Shown: positions 25,334 to 34,824, numbered from the stretch's first letter. The stretch: DNA of 64,000 nt from B30-G6 sp963701385 (GCA_963701385.1 CAVOZW010000027.1:124001-188000), one strand, 5' to 3'. Notes: generated by a model from the sequence alone, not told the origin. Translations and numbers: made by a program.

Positions 25334-28273
25334 ATGGATCGTCGGACCTTTCTGAAAATAGCCGGTATGGGAAGCCTGGCCTTTGCGTCTTCTTGTAGCC
25401 CAGAAGGAGACAAGAAACTCTTCTCCCTGGTACGGGCTCCCGAGGACATGGTTACGGGAAACGCCAGTTGGTATGCTTCCACGTGTCGGGAATGCCCGGC
25501 CGGATGTGGTATCCTTGCCAAAAATCGTGAAGGTCGGATCATCAAACTGGAAGGGAACCCGCTACATCCCATCAACCAGGGCAAGCTCTGTATGCGTGGG
25601 CAGGCCGCTCTGCAGGGAATCTATCATTCGAGCCGACTCAAGGTGCCTCTGTTAAAAAGGGATGGCCGGTTTCAGGCCCTTTCATTTTCTGAAGCAGCAT
25701 CTCTTTTGAGAGCGCGGACGACGGCTGCCGGAAGTGGATCGAATCGTGTGCGCATGCTGACGGAAACCACCGGCCTCAACCTCATGCAATTGCTCACCGA
25801 TGCATTGCAACACCTGAACAGCCCGCCACCGCTTGTGTTCGAACCCTATGCCTATGAATCTTTGAAAACCGCCAACGCGCTGGTATTCGGCGTCGATGGC
25901 CTGGCATCTTACCACATGCAACAGGCAGATCTTGTGGTTTCTTTTGGCGCCGATTTTCTGGAAACCTGGCTGTCACCGGTGGAATACGCCTGGAAATTCA
26001 AAGCCATGCACGCCCACCGGACCGACACCAAAAACACCTTTTTCCACGTCAGCTCTTTTCAGTCTTTGACCGGTGCCAACGCTGACCACTGGATTGCCTG
26101 CAATCCCGGAAGCGAAAGCCTCTTGAGCCTCGGTCTGGTCAAGGCTGCTCTGGCTGCCGGTAAGGGTCAAGCATTGTCCAGCGCATTTACGCAGACCCTA
26201 ACCGCGGCCCTGGCACCCTTTACACGGGATCGACTTCTGCAGCAGTCCGGGATATCGCCCTCGGCGTTTGACACGCTTGCAGACCGAATCATGCGCGCAC
26301 AACGACCGCTCGTTCTCGGAGCAGATACCGGCGCCGCCGACACCCATGGATTAATGACCCAGATAGGTGCCAATCTGCTCAATCTACTGTTGGACCCCGA
26401 ACTTCATCTGCTCGACTTTAGCCAACGCCACCGGGTGGAAATGGCAGCCAGGCGCTCGGATGTCATGAAATTTTTCGACACATTTGACGACGACAACGTT
26501 GAACTGCTGCTGATCAATAATGCCAACCCTATCTTTGGCATGTCATCCGACGGTACCGTGAAAAAAGCCCTTGAAAGGAGCGACCGCTTTGTGGTCTGCT
26601 TCAGCAATTTTCTCGACGAAACCACTGCCTCAGCGGACCTGATTTTTCCGGTGCGGATGCCCCTCGAGGCCTGGGACGAATACGGCGGCAAAAGCGGCAT
26701 GACATCGACCCAGCAGCCGGCCATGGGCAAGCTGACCCAAGCCCCGCATCTGGGGGATGTGATGCTGAAAACCTGCTTCGCACCAGGATATCCATTCCAG
26801 ACATACAAGGATCACCTGGTTTCCATGCTGGCCGACACCTTTGAGATATCGAATGAATACACCTGGGCCAAAACCCTTCAGCGGGGGGGCCACTTTGACC
26901 CGCCCAATTCGCCCATTGACCTGCGGCAACCGCCCAGGAAAGACAGCATTGCGCGTCTGCTTGCACAACACGTTGATTTGAAACCAGCGGAGCTGACATT
27001 TACGGCCACGCCCTCCATCCGTTTTTTTGACGGGCGGGGTGCCAACAAACCCTGGCTCTGCGAAATACCGGATCCGTTGTACCGTATCGCGTGGCAGACG
27101 CCCGTGGTCATGCATCCTGAAACCGCGCGTGCCAACGATATCGAACACGAAGATGTCATCGGCATTGAATCTACCTTCGGCAGCCTGGACGCACCCGTGG
27201 TTCTTTCCGAGCTGGTGATGCCGGGGCTTTTGCTCATGAACATCGGGCAGGGCCACCAGGCCTTGGGCAAGGAAATGGCATCCGCGGGCTTGAACCCCCT
27301 GCAATTACTTTCTCCCGCGGCTCACAAGCATTCCGGCGGTGCAGACTTCAATGCAAGAGATATCAAGATTCGCAAAACAGGCCGTTCCATGAAACTGGCC
27401 AGCACCTCCGGCAGTCTGACGCAGCACGGGCGGACCCTGGCCCTTTCCGTTACGCTGGCGGAATTGCAAGACGGAAAACCGCCGGCCAAATCCGGCCTCA
27501 CCATGAATGATTTTCCCCTCACCCTCCCGTTGCCCGAAGGTTATGATCCCAAACGGGATGTATACCCAGCGCATGACCACGACACCTATCGCTGGGGCAT
27601 GGTGGTGGACCTCGACAAATGCATCGGTTGCGGCGCATGTACTGCAGCCTGCTACGCCGAAAACAATATCGGGATCGTGGGAGAAAAGCGCATCCTGGAA
27701 GGCCGCGAGATGGCATGGATAAGTGTCGAACGCTACCATGCCTCCGACCGAATGGAAAAGGTGACCTTTCTGCCCATGATGTGCCAGCATTGCGACAACG
27801 CCCCGTGTGAGTCGGTCTGCCCGGTGTATGCCCCACACCATTCCAAGGAAGGCTTGAACAATCAGATTTATAACCGTTGCATCGGCACCCGCTACTGCGT
27901 GCAGAACTGCCCTTACAAGGTACGCCGCTTCAACTGGTTTACCTGGGAATGGCCCAAACCCATGAACCTTCAGCTCAACCCGGATGTCACCGTGCGCAGC
28001 AAAGGCGTCATGGAAAAATGTTCCTTCTGTATCCAACGCATCAAAACAGCCCATAACATTGCCAAGAATGAAAGCCGATTGATCCGGGATGGTGAAGTGG
28101 CACCGGCCTGTGTACAGACCTGCCCCACCAATGCCCTCGTATTCGGCAACCTGATGGACAAAACCAGCCGCGTTCGGAAATTGACCGAAAATCCCCGTGC
28201 TTACCAGGCCTTGGGGTACCTCAATACCAAACCGGCCGTAATTTATTTGAAAAAGGTGATCCAGGAGATATGA
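25334..28273 (+). CDS. actB: Alternative complex III subunit B (Mo-oxidoreductase-like plus Fe-S domains)
   Basis: This 979-residue periplasm-facing subunit has a Tat signal (DRRTFLKIAGMG) with a Cys that could be lipidated. Its N-terminal part is like molybdopterin oxidoreductases. The C-terminal part (from about 755) is a ferredoxin-like module with four cysteine groups: CIGCGACTAAC, CQHCDNAPCESVCP, CIGTRYCVQNCPY and CSFCIQRIKTAH...CVQTCP. It passes electrons from quinol oxidation in the NrfD-like subunits towards the cytochromes. Unusually, the N-terminal domain also keeps a possible [4Fe-4S] motif (CRECPAGCG...LCMRG, about 52-85). I recall ActB proteins as usually lacking this. I start at ATG 25334, 11 bases after GGAG; GTG 25322 is also in frame. 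It overlaps actC by 4 bases. Confidence 0.9.
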   Translation: MDRRTFLKIAGMGSLAFASSCSPEGDKKLFSLVRAPEDMVTGNASWYASTCRECPAGCGILAKNREGRIIKLEGNPLHPINQGKLCMRGQAALQGIYHSSRLKVPLLKRDGRFQALSFSEAASLLRARTTAAGSGSNRVRMLTETTGLNLMQLLTDALQHLNSPPPLVFEPYAYESLKTANALVFGVDGLASYHMQQADLVVSFGADFLETWLSPVEYAWKFKAMHAHRTDTKNTFFHVSSFQSLTGANADHWIACNPGSESLLSLGLVKAALAAGKGQALSSAFTQTLTAALAPFTRDRLLQQSGISPSAFDTLADRIMRAQRPLVLGADTGAADTHGLMTQIGANLLNLLLDPELHLLDFSQRHRVEMAARRSDVMKFFDTFDDDNVELLLINNANPIFGMSSDGTVKKALERSDRFVVCFSNFLDETTASADLIFPVRMPLEAWDEYGGKSGMTSTQQPAMGKLTQAPHLGDVMLKTCFAPGYPFQTYKDHLVSMLADTFEISNEYTWAKTLQRGGHFDPPNSPIDLRQPPRKDSIARLLAQHVDLKPAELTFTATPSIRFFDGRGANKPWLCEIPDPLYRIAWQTPVVMHPETARANDIEHEDVIGIESTFGSLDAPVVLSELVMPGLLLMNIGQGHQALGKEMASAGLNPLQLLSPAAHKHSGGADFNARDIKIRKTGRSMKLASTSGSLTQHGRTLALSVTLAELQDGKPPAKSGLTMNDFPLTLPLPEGYDPKRDVYPAHDHDTYRWGMVVDLDKCIGCGACTAACYAENNIGIVGEKRILEGREMAWISVERYHASDRMEKVTFLPMMCQHCDNAPCESVCPVYAPHHSKEGLNNQIYNRCIGTRYCVQNCPYKVRRFNWFTWEWPKPMNLQLNPDVTVRSKGVMEKCSFCIQRIKTAHNIAKNESRLIRDGEVAPACVQTCPTNALVFGNLMDKTSRVRKLTENPRAYQALGYLNTKPAVIYLKKVIQEI

Positions 28274-29586
28274 ACCAGCTCAGCTACGCAACAATCGATC
28301 AAACCATTCTGGACACGCTCACACCCCCGAAACGGATCTACTGGGTCATTCTGCTCTTGCTTCTCGCGGGTGTTCTGGTAGGAGCCGCCTGCTGGACGTA
28401 CCAGATTTTTGTGGGCATCGGGGTGGGAGGTCAAAACAATCCGGTGGCCTGGGGAACCTATCTGATCAACTTTGTATTCTGGGTCGGTATCGCCCACTCG
28501 GGCACCTTGATCTCTGCCATTCTACATCTCTTCAGGGCCGGGTGGCGTAATCCCATAGCAAGGGCAGCGGAAACCATGACCGTTTTTGCGGTCTGCGTCG
28601 CAGGCTTGTTTCCATTCATCCATCTGGGACGTGCATGGCAGGTGTATTACATGCTCCCGATACCGAATCAGAGGCTTCTGTGGCCCAATTTCCTCTCACC
28701 GCTCATGTTCGACGTGATTGCCATCAGCACATATCTCACCGTGAGTTCCCTGTTCTGGTACACAGGCATGTTGCCGGACCTGGCAGCCGTGCGGGACCGG
28801 TCCACGGGAACCCGCCACAAGATATTTTCCTTTCTCTCCTTTGGCTGGTCAGGTGCGCACGAACAGTGGCGCCATTTCACCCGCGGGTATCTCTTCTTTG
28901 CGGCGCTGGCAACCCCGCTGGTTATCTCCGTCCACAGCGTCGTGTCCTGGGATTTTGCCCTGGGAATCGTTCCCGGATGGCACACCACGATCTTTGCACC
29001 CTACTTTGTGGCCGGCGCTATCCATTCCGGCCTGGCCATGGTCCTGACCCTGATGATCCCCTTGCGCCGGCTGTTCAAATACGAGGACATCATTACCATG
29101 GAAGTCCTGCAGAATGTGGCCAAGACCATCGTTTTAACCGGCTTGATTGTCGGCCTGGCCTACGGAACCGAATATTTTATCGCCTGGTACAGCCACAACA
29201 GTATTGAGATGGAACAATTTCGCTGGCGGGCTCTGGGCGATTACCGCTGGGGATTCTACTTCATGGTTCTCTGCAATACGCTGGTGCCACTCCTCTTTTT
29301 GTTTAAAAAGGTCCGCACCACCATTGCATCACTTTTTATCATATCACTCATCGTAAATTTCGGCATGTGGTGGGAACGTTTCGTCATTATCGTGGGCGGG
29401 GTTGCCCACGGGTTTGCACCGCATGCATGGGGACTCTACCGGCCCACGATGATCGAGTTCGGTATCATGCTCGGTGCGTTCTGCCTCTTTTTCTTTTTGT
29501 TTCTGTTGTTTGCAAAACACTTGCCATCCGTTTCCATGACCGAGATGAAAGAGACCCTCGAAGGAGGCCACGACCATGTCGCTTGA
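28270..29586 (+). CDS. actC: Alternative complex III subunit C, NrfD-like
   Basis: This 438-residue integral membrane protein of the NrfD/PsrC family has about ten segments. It carries the family stretch GVGGQNNPVAWGTYLINFVFW (residues about 49-69), which marks the quinol-binding bundle, and HSVVSWDFALGIVPGWHTTI with the conserved His and Trp. In ACIII this subunit takes part in menaquinol oxidation at the periplasmic side. The start overlaps actB by 4 bases and the end overlaps actD by 11 bases, consistent with one operon. Confidence 0.92.
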   Translation: MNQLSYATIDQTILDTLTPPKRIYWVILLLLLAGVLVGAACWTYQIFVGIGVGGQNNPVAWGTYLINFVFWVGIAHSGTLISAILHLFRAGWRNPIARAAETMTVFAVCVAGLFPFIHLGRAWQVYYMLPIPNQRLLWPNFLSPLMFDVIAISTYLTVSSLFWYTGMLPDLAAVRDRSTGTRHKIFSFLSFGWSGAHEQWRHFTRGYLFFAALATPLVISVHSVVSWDFALGIVPGWHTTIFAPYFVAGAIHSGLAMVLTLMIPLRRLFKYEDIITMEVLQNVAKTIVLTGLIVGLAYGTEYFIAWYSHNSIEMEQFRWRALGDYRWGFYFMVLCNTLVPLLFLFKKVRTTIASLFIISLIVNFGMWWERFVIIVGGVAHGFAPHAWGLYRPTMIEFGIMLGAFCLFFFLFLLFAKHLPSVSMTEMKETLEGGHDHVA

Positions 29587-30097
29587 ACGACATATCATGG
29601 GACTTTTTAAAAATGAAGATCACGTGGTTTCGACGGTAGCGGCGTTGGAAACATCCCCGTATGAATTCATACGCGTCAACACCCCCATCCCGAGCCATAA
29701 GATCATGCAGGCCCTGAATTTGAAGAAGAGCAAGGTGGGCTGGTTTACCCTCTGCGGCGGAATTATAGGATTTCTGAGCGGGTTTGGCCTGGCCGCTTTC
29801 ACCGCCACGCGCTGGGACCTGATTGTCAGCGGCAAACCCATCATGGCCATTATTCCCTTCGTGGTGGTGGGATTTGAAGCCACCATTCTTTTTGCCGTGT
29901 TCGGAAACGTGATCGGTCTTCTGACCCAGATGCGAATGCCGAACAACAAATGGCTGCAGTATTATGATCCGCGTTGTTCCGGGGAACACTTTGGTGTTCT
30001 GGCTGCCTGTAAAGCCCATCAGGAAAACGACCTGGAAGATTTCTTTAGACAACGGGGTGCGGAAGTAAAAACATTCAATCAGTTCAACACGGAATAG
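29576..30097 (+). CDS. actD: Alternative complex III subunit D (DUF3341)
   Basis: This 173-residue membrane subunit has a cytoplasmic N-terminal alpha/beta part (GLFKNEDHVVSTVAALETS), two membrane segments around residues 60-80 and 95-125, and a C-terminal helical tail. The layout and the YEFIRVNTPIP stretch match DUF3341, the ActD subunit, which has no cofactor and stabilises the complex between the two NrfD-like subunits. Position between actC and actF is canonical. Confidence 0.9.
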   Translation: MSLERHIMGLFKNEDHVVSTVAALETSPYEFIRVNTPIPSHKIMQALNLKKSKVGWFTLCGGIIGFLSGFGLAAFTATRWDLIVSGKPIMAIIPFVVVGFEATILFAVFGNVIGLLTQMRMPNNKWLQYYDPRCSGEHFGVLAACKAHQENDLEDFFRQRGAEVKTFNQFNTE

Positions 30098-30103
30098 ACC
30101 CAC

Positions 30104-31321
30104 ATGATGGATGTCGACATAAGCCAACCCAGCGCCCTCAAAAAGACCCCTGCATTCTGGGTGTTCGTTGCCCTGTTCATTGTGGGAGCAGTGACCTTTC
30201 TGTGGGGCTTGACCAGCCATCATCCTCAAAATGCCTGGCAGGCTTATCTGATCAATTTTCTGCTCTGGTCGGCCATCGCCCAGGGGGCGTTGTTGTTCTC
30301 GGCGGTCATGCACATGACCAAAGCGCGCTGGAGTGGTCCGCTTTCGGGTCTCTCGGAATCCTTTGCGTCATTTTTCCCGATTTCCTTTGTGCTCTTTCTG
30401 ATTCTCTTTATGGGGAAAAATCACATTTTCCCCTGGATCCACGAGGATTTGCACGGCAAGGAAATCTGGCTCAATATTCCCTTTCTCTTTGCCCGGGACG
30501 GTATGGGCCTCCTCATTCTGTATCTTCTGGGTTTCGGGTTTCTGTTTCAAACCTTACAGCTCAAACTGGGCGGCCATGAGCCCAAGGGCAGGATTCGTCA
30601 GGCAATTTATAAACTTTGGCAAAAAAAGAACCTTCCGCCGGAAAAGATCCGTCAGAAAATGACCGTCTGGGGGGGGCTCTATATTCTGGCATTTGCCCTT
30701 GTTTTAAGCCTCATGGGGTTCGATCTCGTCATGAGCATGGATCCGCATTGGGTCTCCACCCTCTTTGGCGCATACCATTTTGTCAAAGCCTTTTTTGTAG
30801 GACTTGGAGGGTTGATCATTCTTGCGGCGATCGTACACACCCGCAATGGTGACAGCTCCCCCTTGACTTCCGCCCACTTCCATGACATCGGCAAGCTCTT
30901 TTTCGGCTTCTGCCTGTTGTGGGCCGATTTCTTCTATGTCCAGCTGCTGGTCATCTACTACGGCAATATCCCAGAAGAGACCTATTATGTGATTACCCGT
31001 ACCATGCTGGCACCCTGGAACAAGCTGGCATGGATGGTTTTTTTGGTTTGTTTTATCGGTCCATTCTTTGTGCTGCTGAACAAACACGTGAAAACACGAC
31101 CCGTATTCATGGCCACGATATGTGCCATTGTCATCACCGGGATCTGGTTCGAGCATTTGCTCCTGCTGGGGCCGGCATTGAACCACGGCGCATCATCCAT
31201 TTCCCTGGGTCTATCAGACGGATTGATATCCCTGGGTTTTTTTGGACTCATGGCTTTGGCCATCCAATTTTTTTTGGGGGTCTTTCCGGAACTGTCCGGA
31301 AATGAGAGGGCTGAACGTTGA
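30104..31321 (+). CDS. actF: Alternative complex III subunit F, NrfD-like
   Basis: This 405-residue membrane protein has about ten hydrophobic segments, and is the second, shorter NrfD-like subunit of ACIII. Supporting stretches are NAWQAYLINFLLWSAIAQGA in the first half and LVMSMDPHWVSTLFGAYHFV in the second, typical of ActF (quinol:cytochrome c oxidoreductase membrane subunit 2). It starts 6 bases after actD and overlaps the multiheme cytochrome gene by 4 bases. It contributes to the membrane part; a proton path is proposed for this family. Confidence 0.9.
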   Translation: MMDVDISQPSALKKTPAFWVFVALFIVGAVTFLWGLTSHHPQNAWQAYLINFLLWSAIAQGALLFSAVMHMTKARWSGPLSGLSESFASFFPISFVLFLILFMGKNHIFPWIHEDLHGKEIWLNIPFLFARDGMGLLILYLLGFGFLFQTLQLKLGGHEPKGRIRQAIYKLWQKKNLPPEKIRQKMTVWGGLYILAFALVLSLMGFDLVMSMDPHWVSTLFGAYHFVKAFFVGLGGLIILAAIVHTRNGDSSPLTSAHFHDIGKLFFGFCLLWADFFYVQLLVIYYGNIPEETYYVITRTMLAPWNKLAWMVFLVCFIGPFFVLLNKHVKTRPVFMATICAIVITGIWFEHLLLLGPALNHGASSISLGLSDGLISLGFFGLMALAIQFFLGVFPELSGNERAER

Positions 31322-31830
31322 ATAAAAACAAAACAGCCATTCTTTTAATCGTGTTGACGCTGATTTTTACGGGCGGCTTCCTGTTTCTATTCTATGACGC
31401 ATCGTCCGATGCCATGGGGCCGGAACAACCCATACCCTTCAGCCACAATGTTCACAGCGGTATTAAGCAGATACAGTGTCAGTACTGCCACCCCTATGTG
31501 GCCTACTCCAATTTTCCGGGTATACCGCCGGTGGAAAAGTGCCTGCACTGCCACAACTACATCATTGCCAAACATCCGTGGATACAGGAGGAACACCGCT
31601 ATTTCAATACCGGAAGCCCGACGCCATGGGAAAAGGTCAACTATGTGGCCGAGCACGTTCTATTCAACCACCAGCGGCACATCAACAAAAAAATTGCCTG
31701 TCAGGAGTGCCATGGTCAGGTGCAGAACCAGCAGCGTCTGCCCGCCAAAATCTGGCGTATGGGCGTGTGCGTCGAATGCCATCAGAAAAAGGGTGCCAAT
31801 CTGGACTGCTGGTTGGCGTGTCACAGCTAA
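31318..31830 (+). CDS. actA: Multiheme cytochrome c, ActA-like subunit of ACIII
   Basis: This 170-residue protein has an N-terminal membrane anchor (about 5-27) and a periplasmic class III-type cytochrome domain. I count four standard heme sites, CQYCH, CLHCH, CQECH and CVECH, and a fifth, CWLACH, with three residues between the cysteines. Additional histidines in SHNVH and HQRHI fit bis-His ligation. ActA is normally pentaheme and is encoded first in act operons. Here it follows actF. It would pass electrons from ActB to ActE or directly to the oxidase. The noncanonical fifth site may still bind heme. Confidence 0.85.
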   Translation: MNKNKTAILLIVLTLIFTGGFLFLFYDASSDAMGPEQPIPFSHNVHSGIKQIQCQYCHPYVAYSNFPGIPPVEKCLHCHNYIIAKHPWIQEEHRYFNTGSPTPWEKVNYVAEHVLFNHQRHINKKIACQECHGQVQNQQRLPAKIWRMGVCVECHQKKGANLDCWLACHS

Positions 31831-31844
31831 ACCAAGGAGTGACT

Positions 31845-33218
31845 TTGTCTAGCGAGGAAACTGAAAAAAAAGTTTACCAAAATCAGACCGCCAGAGCCTT
31901 TATCTTGACGTCTGCCTCCTGGTTCGCCGTGGCCACCACGTTCGGGCTTATGGCCGCAGGATACCTGATGGCGCCCGACTTCATGGCCAATATCGAATTT
32001 ATTCACTTCGGACGCCTGCGCCCCATGCATGTCAACGCTGTGCTGTTCGGATTTGTGACCCCCGGCCTGCTGGCAGTTGCCTTTTATTACTTGCCCAGAC
32101 TGCTGCGCACTGAACTCTATAGCCACAAGCTGGGTGTCCTGACTGCCATTTACTGGAACATAACCTTGACGGTGGGCATGGTCGGTGTTTCCCTGGGGCA
32201 CACCCAGGGCCGGGAGTATGCAGAACTGCCGTGGATCGTGGACATCATGGTGGTCATCGCCTTCTCTTTGGTGGTCATCAACCTGCTCATGACCATCGCC
32301 AAGCGCAAAGAGCCCATCCTGTATGTTTCCATCTGGTATGCCATGTCGGCGGTCATCCTCACGGCCTGTACCTATTGTCTCGGAAATGTTATCTGGAAAC
32401 CGGATACCGGTGCGCTGGTGGGTATCCCCGATGCAATTCTGTTGTGGTTTTATGGCCACAACATCTTCGGTCTCCTGTTATCCCCCATGGCACTGGGTGT
32501 GGCCTATTATGTTCTGCCCATCGCCACCCGCAGACCGCTTTACAGTCACACCATGTCTCTGGTGGGGTTCTGGTCGCTCATCATTGTCTATACCCATGTG
32601 GGAACCCATCACCTGCTCCAGGTACCGGTACCCACCTGGTTGAAAACCATCTCCATTGTGGACAGCGTGGCCATGGTTATTCCGGTTATGATTGTATTGA
32701 TCAATCTCTGGTACACGGTCAAAGGCAAGTTGGGGGATATTCACGCAGACGTAGGCGCCAAGTTCGTATTCACCGGAACCATCTATTATTTCTTCGTCAA
32801 CATGCAAGGATCCATGATGGCCCTGCCGCATGTCCAGCGCATCACCCACTTTAATAACTGGGTTGTGGGGCATGCACATATCGGTGTACTCGGATTTGCC
32901 GGTATCACAGCCCTGGGCGGTATCTATTTCATTCTACCCAGAATGACCGGCAAACCGCTTTACAGCAGATTCCTCGCGGACTTGCAATACTGGCTGGTCC
33001 TGATCGGGATCACCGGCTTTGCTGTGGTTCTCACCACCGTGGGTCTGATTCAGGGGAATGCCTGGTATAACGGTGAAACGCTCTACCGGACACTGCCTGA
33101 AATTCAGCCCTACTATATATTAAGGGCTTCTTTGGGCACCTTGATCATGCTAGGCGCTTATCTTGGATTGTACAACGTGGTTCGATCCCTGTATTTCAAT
33201 CGTGGAGCTTCAACATGA
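31845..33218 (+). CDS. ccoN: cbb3-type cytochrome c oxidase subunit I
   Basis: This 457-residue membrane protein, slightly shorter than typical CcoN, is the catalytic heme-copper subunit that reduces oxygen to water. Ligands visible: RPMHVNAVLFG for the low-spin heme, YGHNIFGLLLS for CuB, the THVGTHHLLQVP pair for CuB, and the VVGHAHIGVLGF His residues for the two hemes. The gene is also open further upstream, in another frame of actA; the real start is set by an AAGGAG ribosome site (31834-31839) followed 5 bases later by TTG 31845. GTG at 31839 overlaps that site and is unlikely. It overlaps ccoO by 4 bases. Confidence 0.92.
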   Translation: MSSEETEKKVYQNQTARAFILTSASWFAVATTFGLMAAGYLMAPDFMANIEFIHFGRLRPMHVNAVLFGFVTPGLLAVAFYYLPRLLRTELYSHKLGVLTAIYWNITLTVGMVGVSLGHTQGREYAELPWIVDIMVVIAFSLVVINLLMTIAKRKEPILYVSIWYAMSAVILTACTYCLGNVIWKPDTGALVGIPDAILLWFYGHNIFGLLLSPMALGVAYYVLPIATRRPLYSHTMSLVGFWSLIIVYTHVGTHHLLQVPVPTWLKTISIVDSVAMVIPVMIVLINLWYTVKGKLGDIHADVGAKFVFTGTIYYFFVNMQGSMMALPHVQRITHFNNWVVGHAHIGVLGFAGITALGGIYFILPRMTGKPLYSRFLADLQYWLVLIGITGFAVVLTTVGLIQGNAWYNGETLYRTLPEIQPYYILRASLGTLIMLGAYLGLYNVVRSLYFNRGAST

Positions 33219-34147
33219 AGATGACGCCAACCGTCATCATTGTCGGTATTCTGTCGCTGCTGACGGCCATTACCCTGACCATTGTCTATTGGCCGTATGC
33301 GACACGTATTACGGAGCCTTCTGAAATTTTCCGCCAACGGATGCCAATGGAGATCGCCGGACGCAAAATCTACCTGGAAAACGGCTGCGTTTATTGTCAC
33401 AGCCAGTCCATTCGTTCCATCGACTGGGGCCACGGTGCAGATCGAATTGCCCAGCCCGGTGACTATATTGCCGATGAACCCATTGCACTGGGGTCTCAGC
33501 GTACCGGTGTCGACCTCTCCCAGGAAGGCGGCGAACACCCGGACGATTGGCATATAGCCCATTTTATCAACCCGCGCTACACCCGCCCGGCTTCCATCAT
33601 GCCACCTTTTGAGTGGCTGGGCACGGCGCGCATCCAGACCTTGACCCAATACGTGCAGAGCCTGGGATTCAAGAATGCGGACAAACGCATGCAGCGGCAG
33701 CGCTACTGGAAAAAAGAATCCATTTCAGCCTACGAAGCCGGACCCGATGTCAATGCCCAATGGCTGTCCGATATCACGCCCCAGGGTTGGCGAAACATCC
33801 CCAACCCATACCCAACCTCCACCGCTAGTCTGCAGCGTGGTCGAAAAATATATCAGTATTTCTGTATCGGCTGTCATGGGCCCATTGGTGACGGTATGGG
33901 GCCGGCACAGCCCTGGATCTATCCACCGCCCTTGAATTTTACCGTGCTAAAGGGAAGAAACATATCAGGCGGCATTCTTTACTACCAGATTATGAACGGC
34001 ATCACCGGAACGGCCATGCCCTATTTTAAGCGTGATCTGGAATCACAGAAAATTTGGGAAGTGGGCGACTATGTCGCGGTCTATTTTATCAATCAAAGCG
34101 ATGCCAACGCAGAACCGCGGGGTATCGATTCGGCGTGGGAACCCTAA
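33215..34147 (+). CDS. ccoO: cbb3 oxidase subunit II with an added C-terminal cytochrome c domain
   Basis: This 310-residue protein has one N-terminal membrane anchor (about 7-27) and two cytochrome c domains. The first is CcoO-like, with CVYCH (about 58-62) and a later Met-containing segment (ASIMPPFEWLG). The second, after residue 200, has CIGCH (about 217-221) with the Met ligand probably in GTAMPYF, and looks like a CcoP heme domain. This fusion could replace CcoP, because no separate heme-bearing CcoP gene exists in the locus. It brings electrons from ACIII to CcoN on the periplasmic side. Confidence 0.88.
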   Translation: MKMTPTVIIVGILSLLTAITLTIVYWPYATRITEPSEIFRQRMPMEIAGRKIYLENGCVYCHSQSIRSIDWGHGADRIAQPGDYIADEPIALGSQRTGVDLSQEGGEHPDDWHIAHFINPRYTRPASIMPPFEWLGTARIQTLTQYVQSLGFKNADKRMQRQRYWKKESISAYEAGPDVNAQWLSDITPQGWRNIPNPYPTSTASLQRGRKIYQYFCIGCHGPIGDGMGPAQPWIYPPPLNFTVLKGRNISGGILYYQIMNGITGTAMPYFKRDLESQKIWEVGDYVAVYFINQSDANAEPRGIDSAWEP

Positions 34148-34277
34148 GGGCAGGGTCCAAGGGTGATACAAGGGTTGCAGGGTAAGCCCTAAGGCTGTGA
34201 GCTAAAAACAACCCAACAAACTCAATGAACTAAAGATCTCTCGAATCCTTTAAATAAAATAAGACAGGAAAACGGTC

Positions 34278-34538
34278 ATGTACTTCCCCTATTACATCGC
34301 CTACATGACGGCCGGATTTGTCATCACCCTGGTGGTGTTCTTCTGGGCCTTGAACCAGGGTCAATTCAAGGACCAGGATCGCGCACGCTTTTTGCCGCTG
34401 GAGGCCGATGGCAATAGCAAGTCTTTAAAGGCTTCACGCTTTGCCCGTATGGAAACCATCGCGCTGTTTGCCCTGGTGGGTGTCGGCTTGGCAGCATCGG
34501 CGGCAGTTGTTACCTTTGCACTCTACAAGGCCTTATAA
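34278..34538 (+). CDS. CcoS-like small membrane protein of the cbb3 operon
   Basis: This 86-residue protein has an N-terminal membrane segment, followed by FWALNQGQFKDQDRARFLPLE, which resembles the W-A-x-x-x-G-Q-F-D-D box of CcoS. It differs from ordinary CcoS in having a second membrane segment at the C-terminus. CcoS is needed for cofactor insertion into CcoN. The gene follows ccoO by 130 bases and precedes the CcoP-anchor-like gene by 10. Confidence 0.65.
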   Translation: MYFPYYIAYMTAGFVITLVVFFWALNQGQFKDQDRARFLPLEADGNSKSLKASRFARMETIALFALVGVGLAASAAVVTFALYKAL

Positions 34539-34548
34539 GGATAAGACG

Positions 34549-34824
34549 ATGAGATATTTCGAACTTCTGGGGGTTCAGCATTATATCATGTATCTGTTCC
34601 CCGCTATTGTGTTCGCACTGCTGTTTGCCATCGGCCTCGGATTTTATCACTTCCGAACCAAGGATGCTGCGGATCGCGAAAATCGCATCATCGAAGAATT
34701 TCCCGACGGCATCCAAGGTCGCAACGCCCCGTTTCCGGCCATCGCCTACGTGACCATTGCAGGAACCCTCGTCTGGGTGTTGGCGTATATACTGACGATA
34801 GGTTTAATGGAGATGAACATTTGA
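34549..34824 (+). CDS. CcoP N-terminal-like membrane anchor without heme domain
   Basis: This 91-residue protein has two membrane segments (about 12-34 and 65-85). The connecting piece EEFPDGIQGRNAPFPAIAY resembles the conserved linker of CcoP (DGIRE-x-DNPLPRWW-like) that joins its two anchors. There is no CXXCH. It may be the anchor half of a split CcoP whose heme domain now sits on CcoO. The next gene starts in its stop codon (ATGA-type overlap), so translation is coupled. Confidence 0.6.
   Translation: MRYFELLGVQHYIMYLFPAIVFALLFAIGLGFYHFRTKDAADRENRIIEEFPDGIQGRNAPFPAIAYVTIAGTLVWVLAYILTIGLMEMNI

Noticed and set aside
27305..28054. Minus-strand frame of 249 codons opposite actB
   Set aside because: It lies opposite the cysteine-rich Fe-S region, which is clearly real on the plus strand.
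31476..31844. Upstream extension of the ccoN frame
   Set aside because: These codons overlap the ActA cytochrome in another frame; the AAGGAG site and TTG 31845 define the start.
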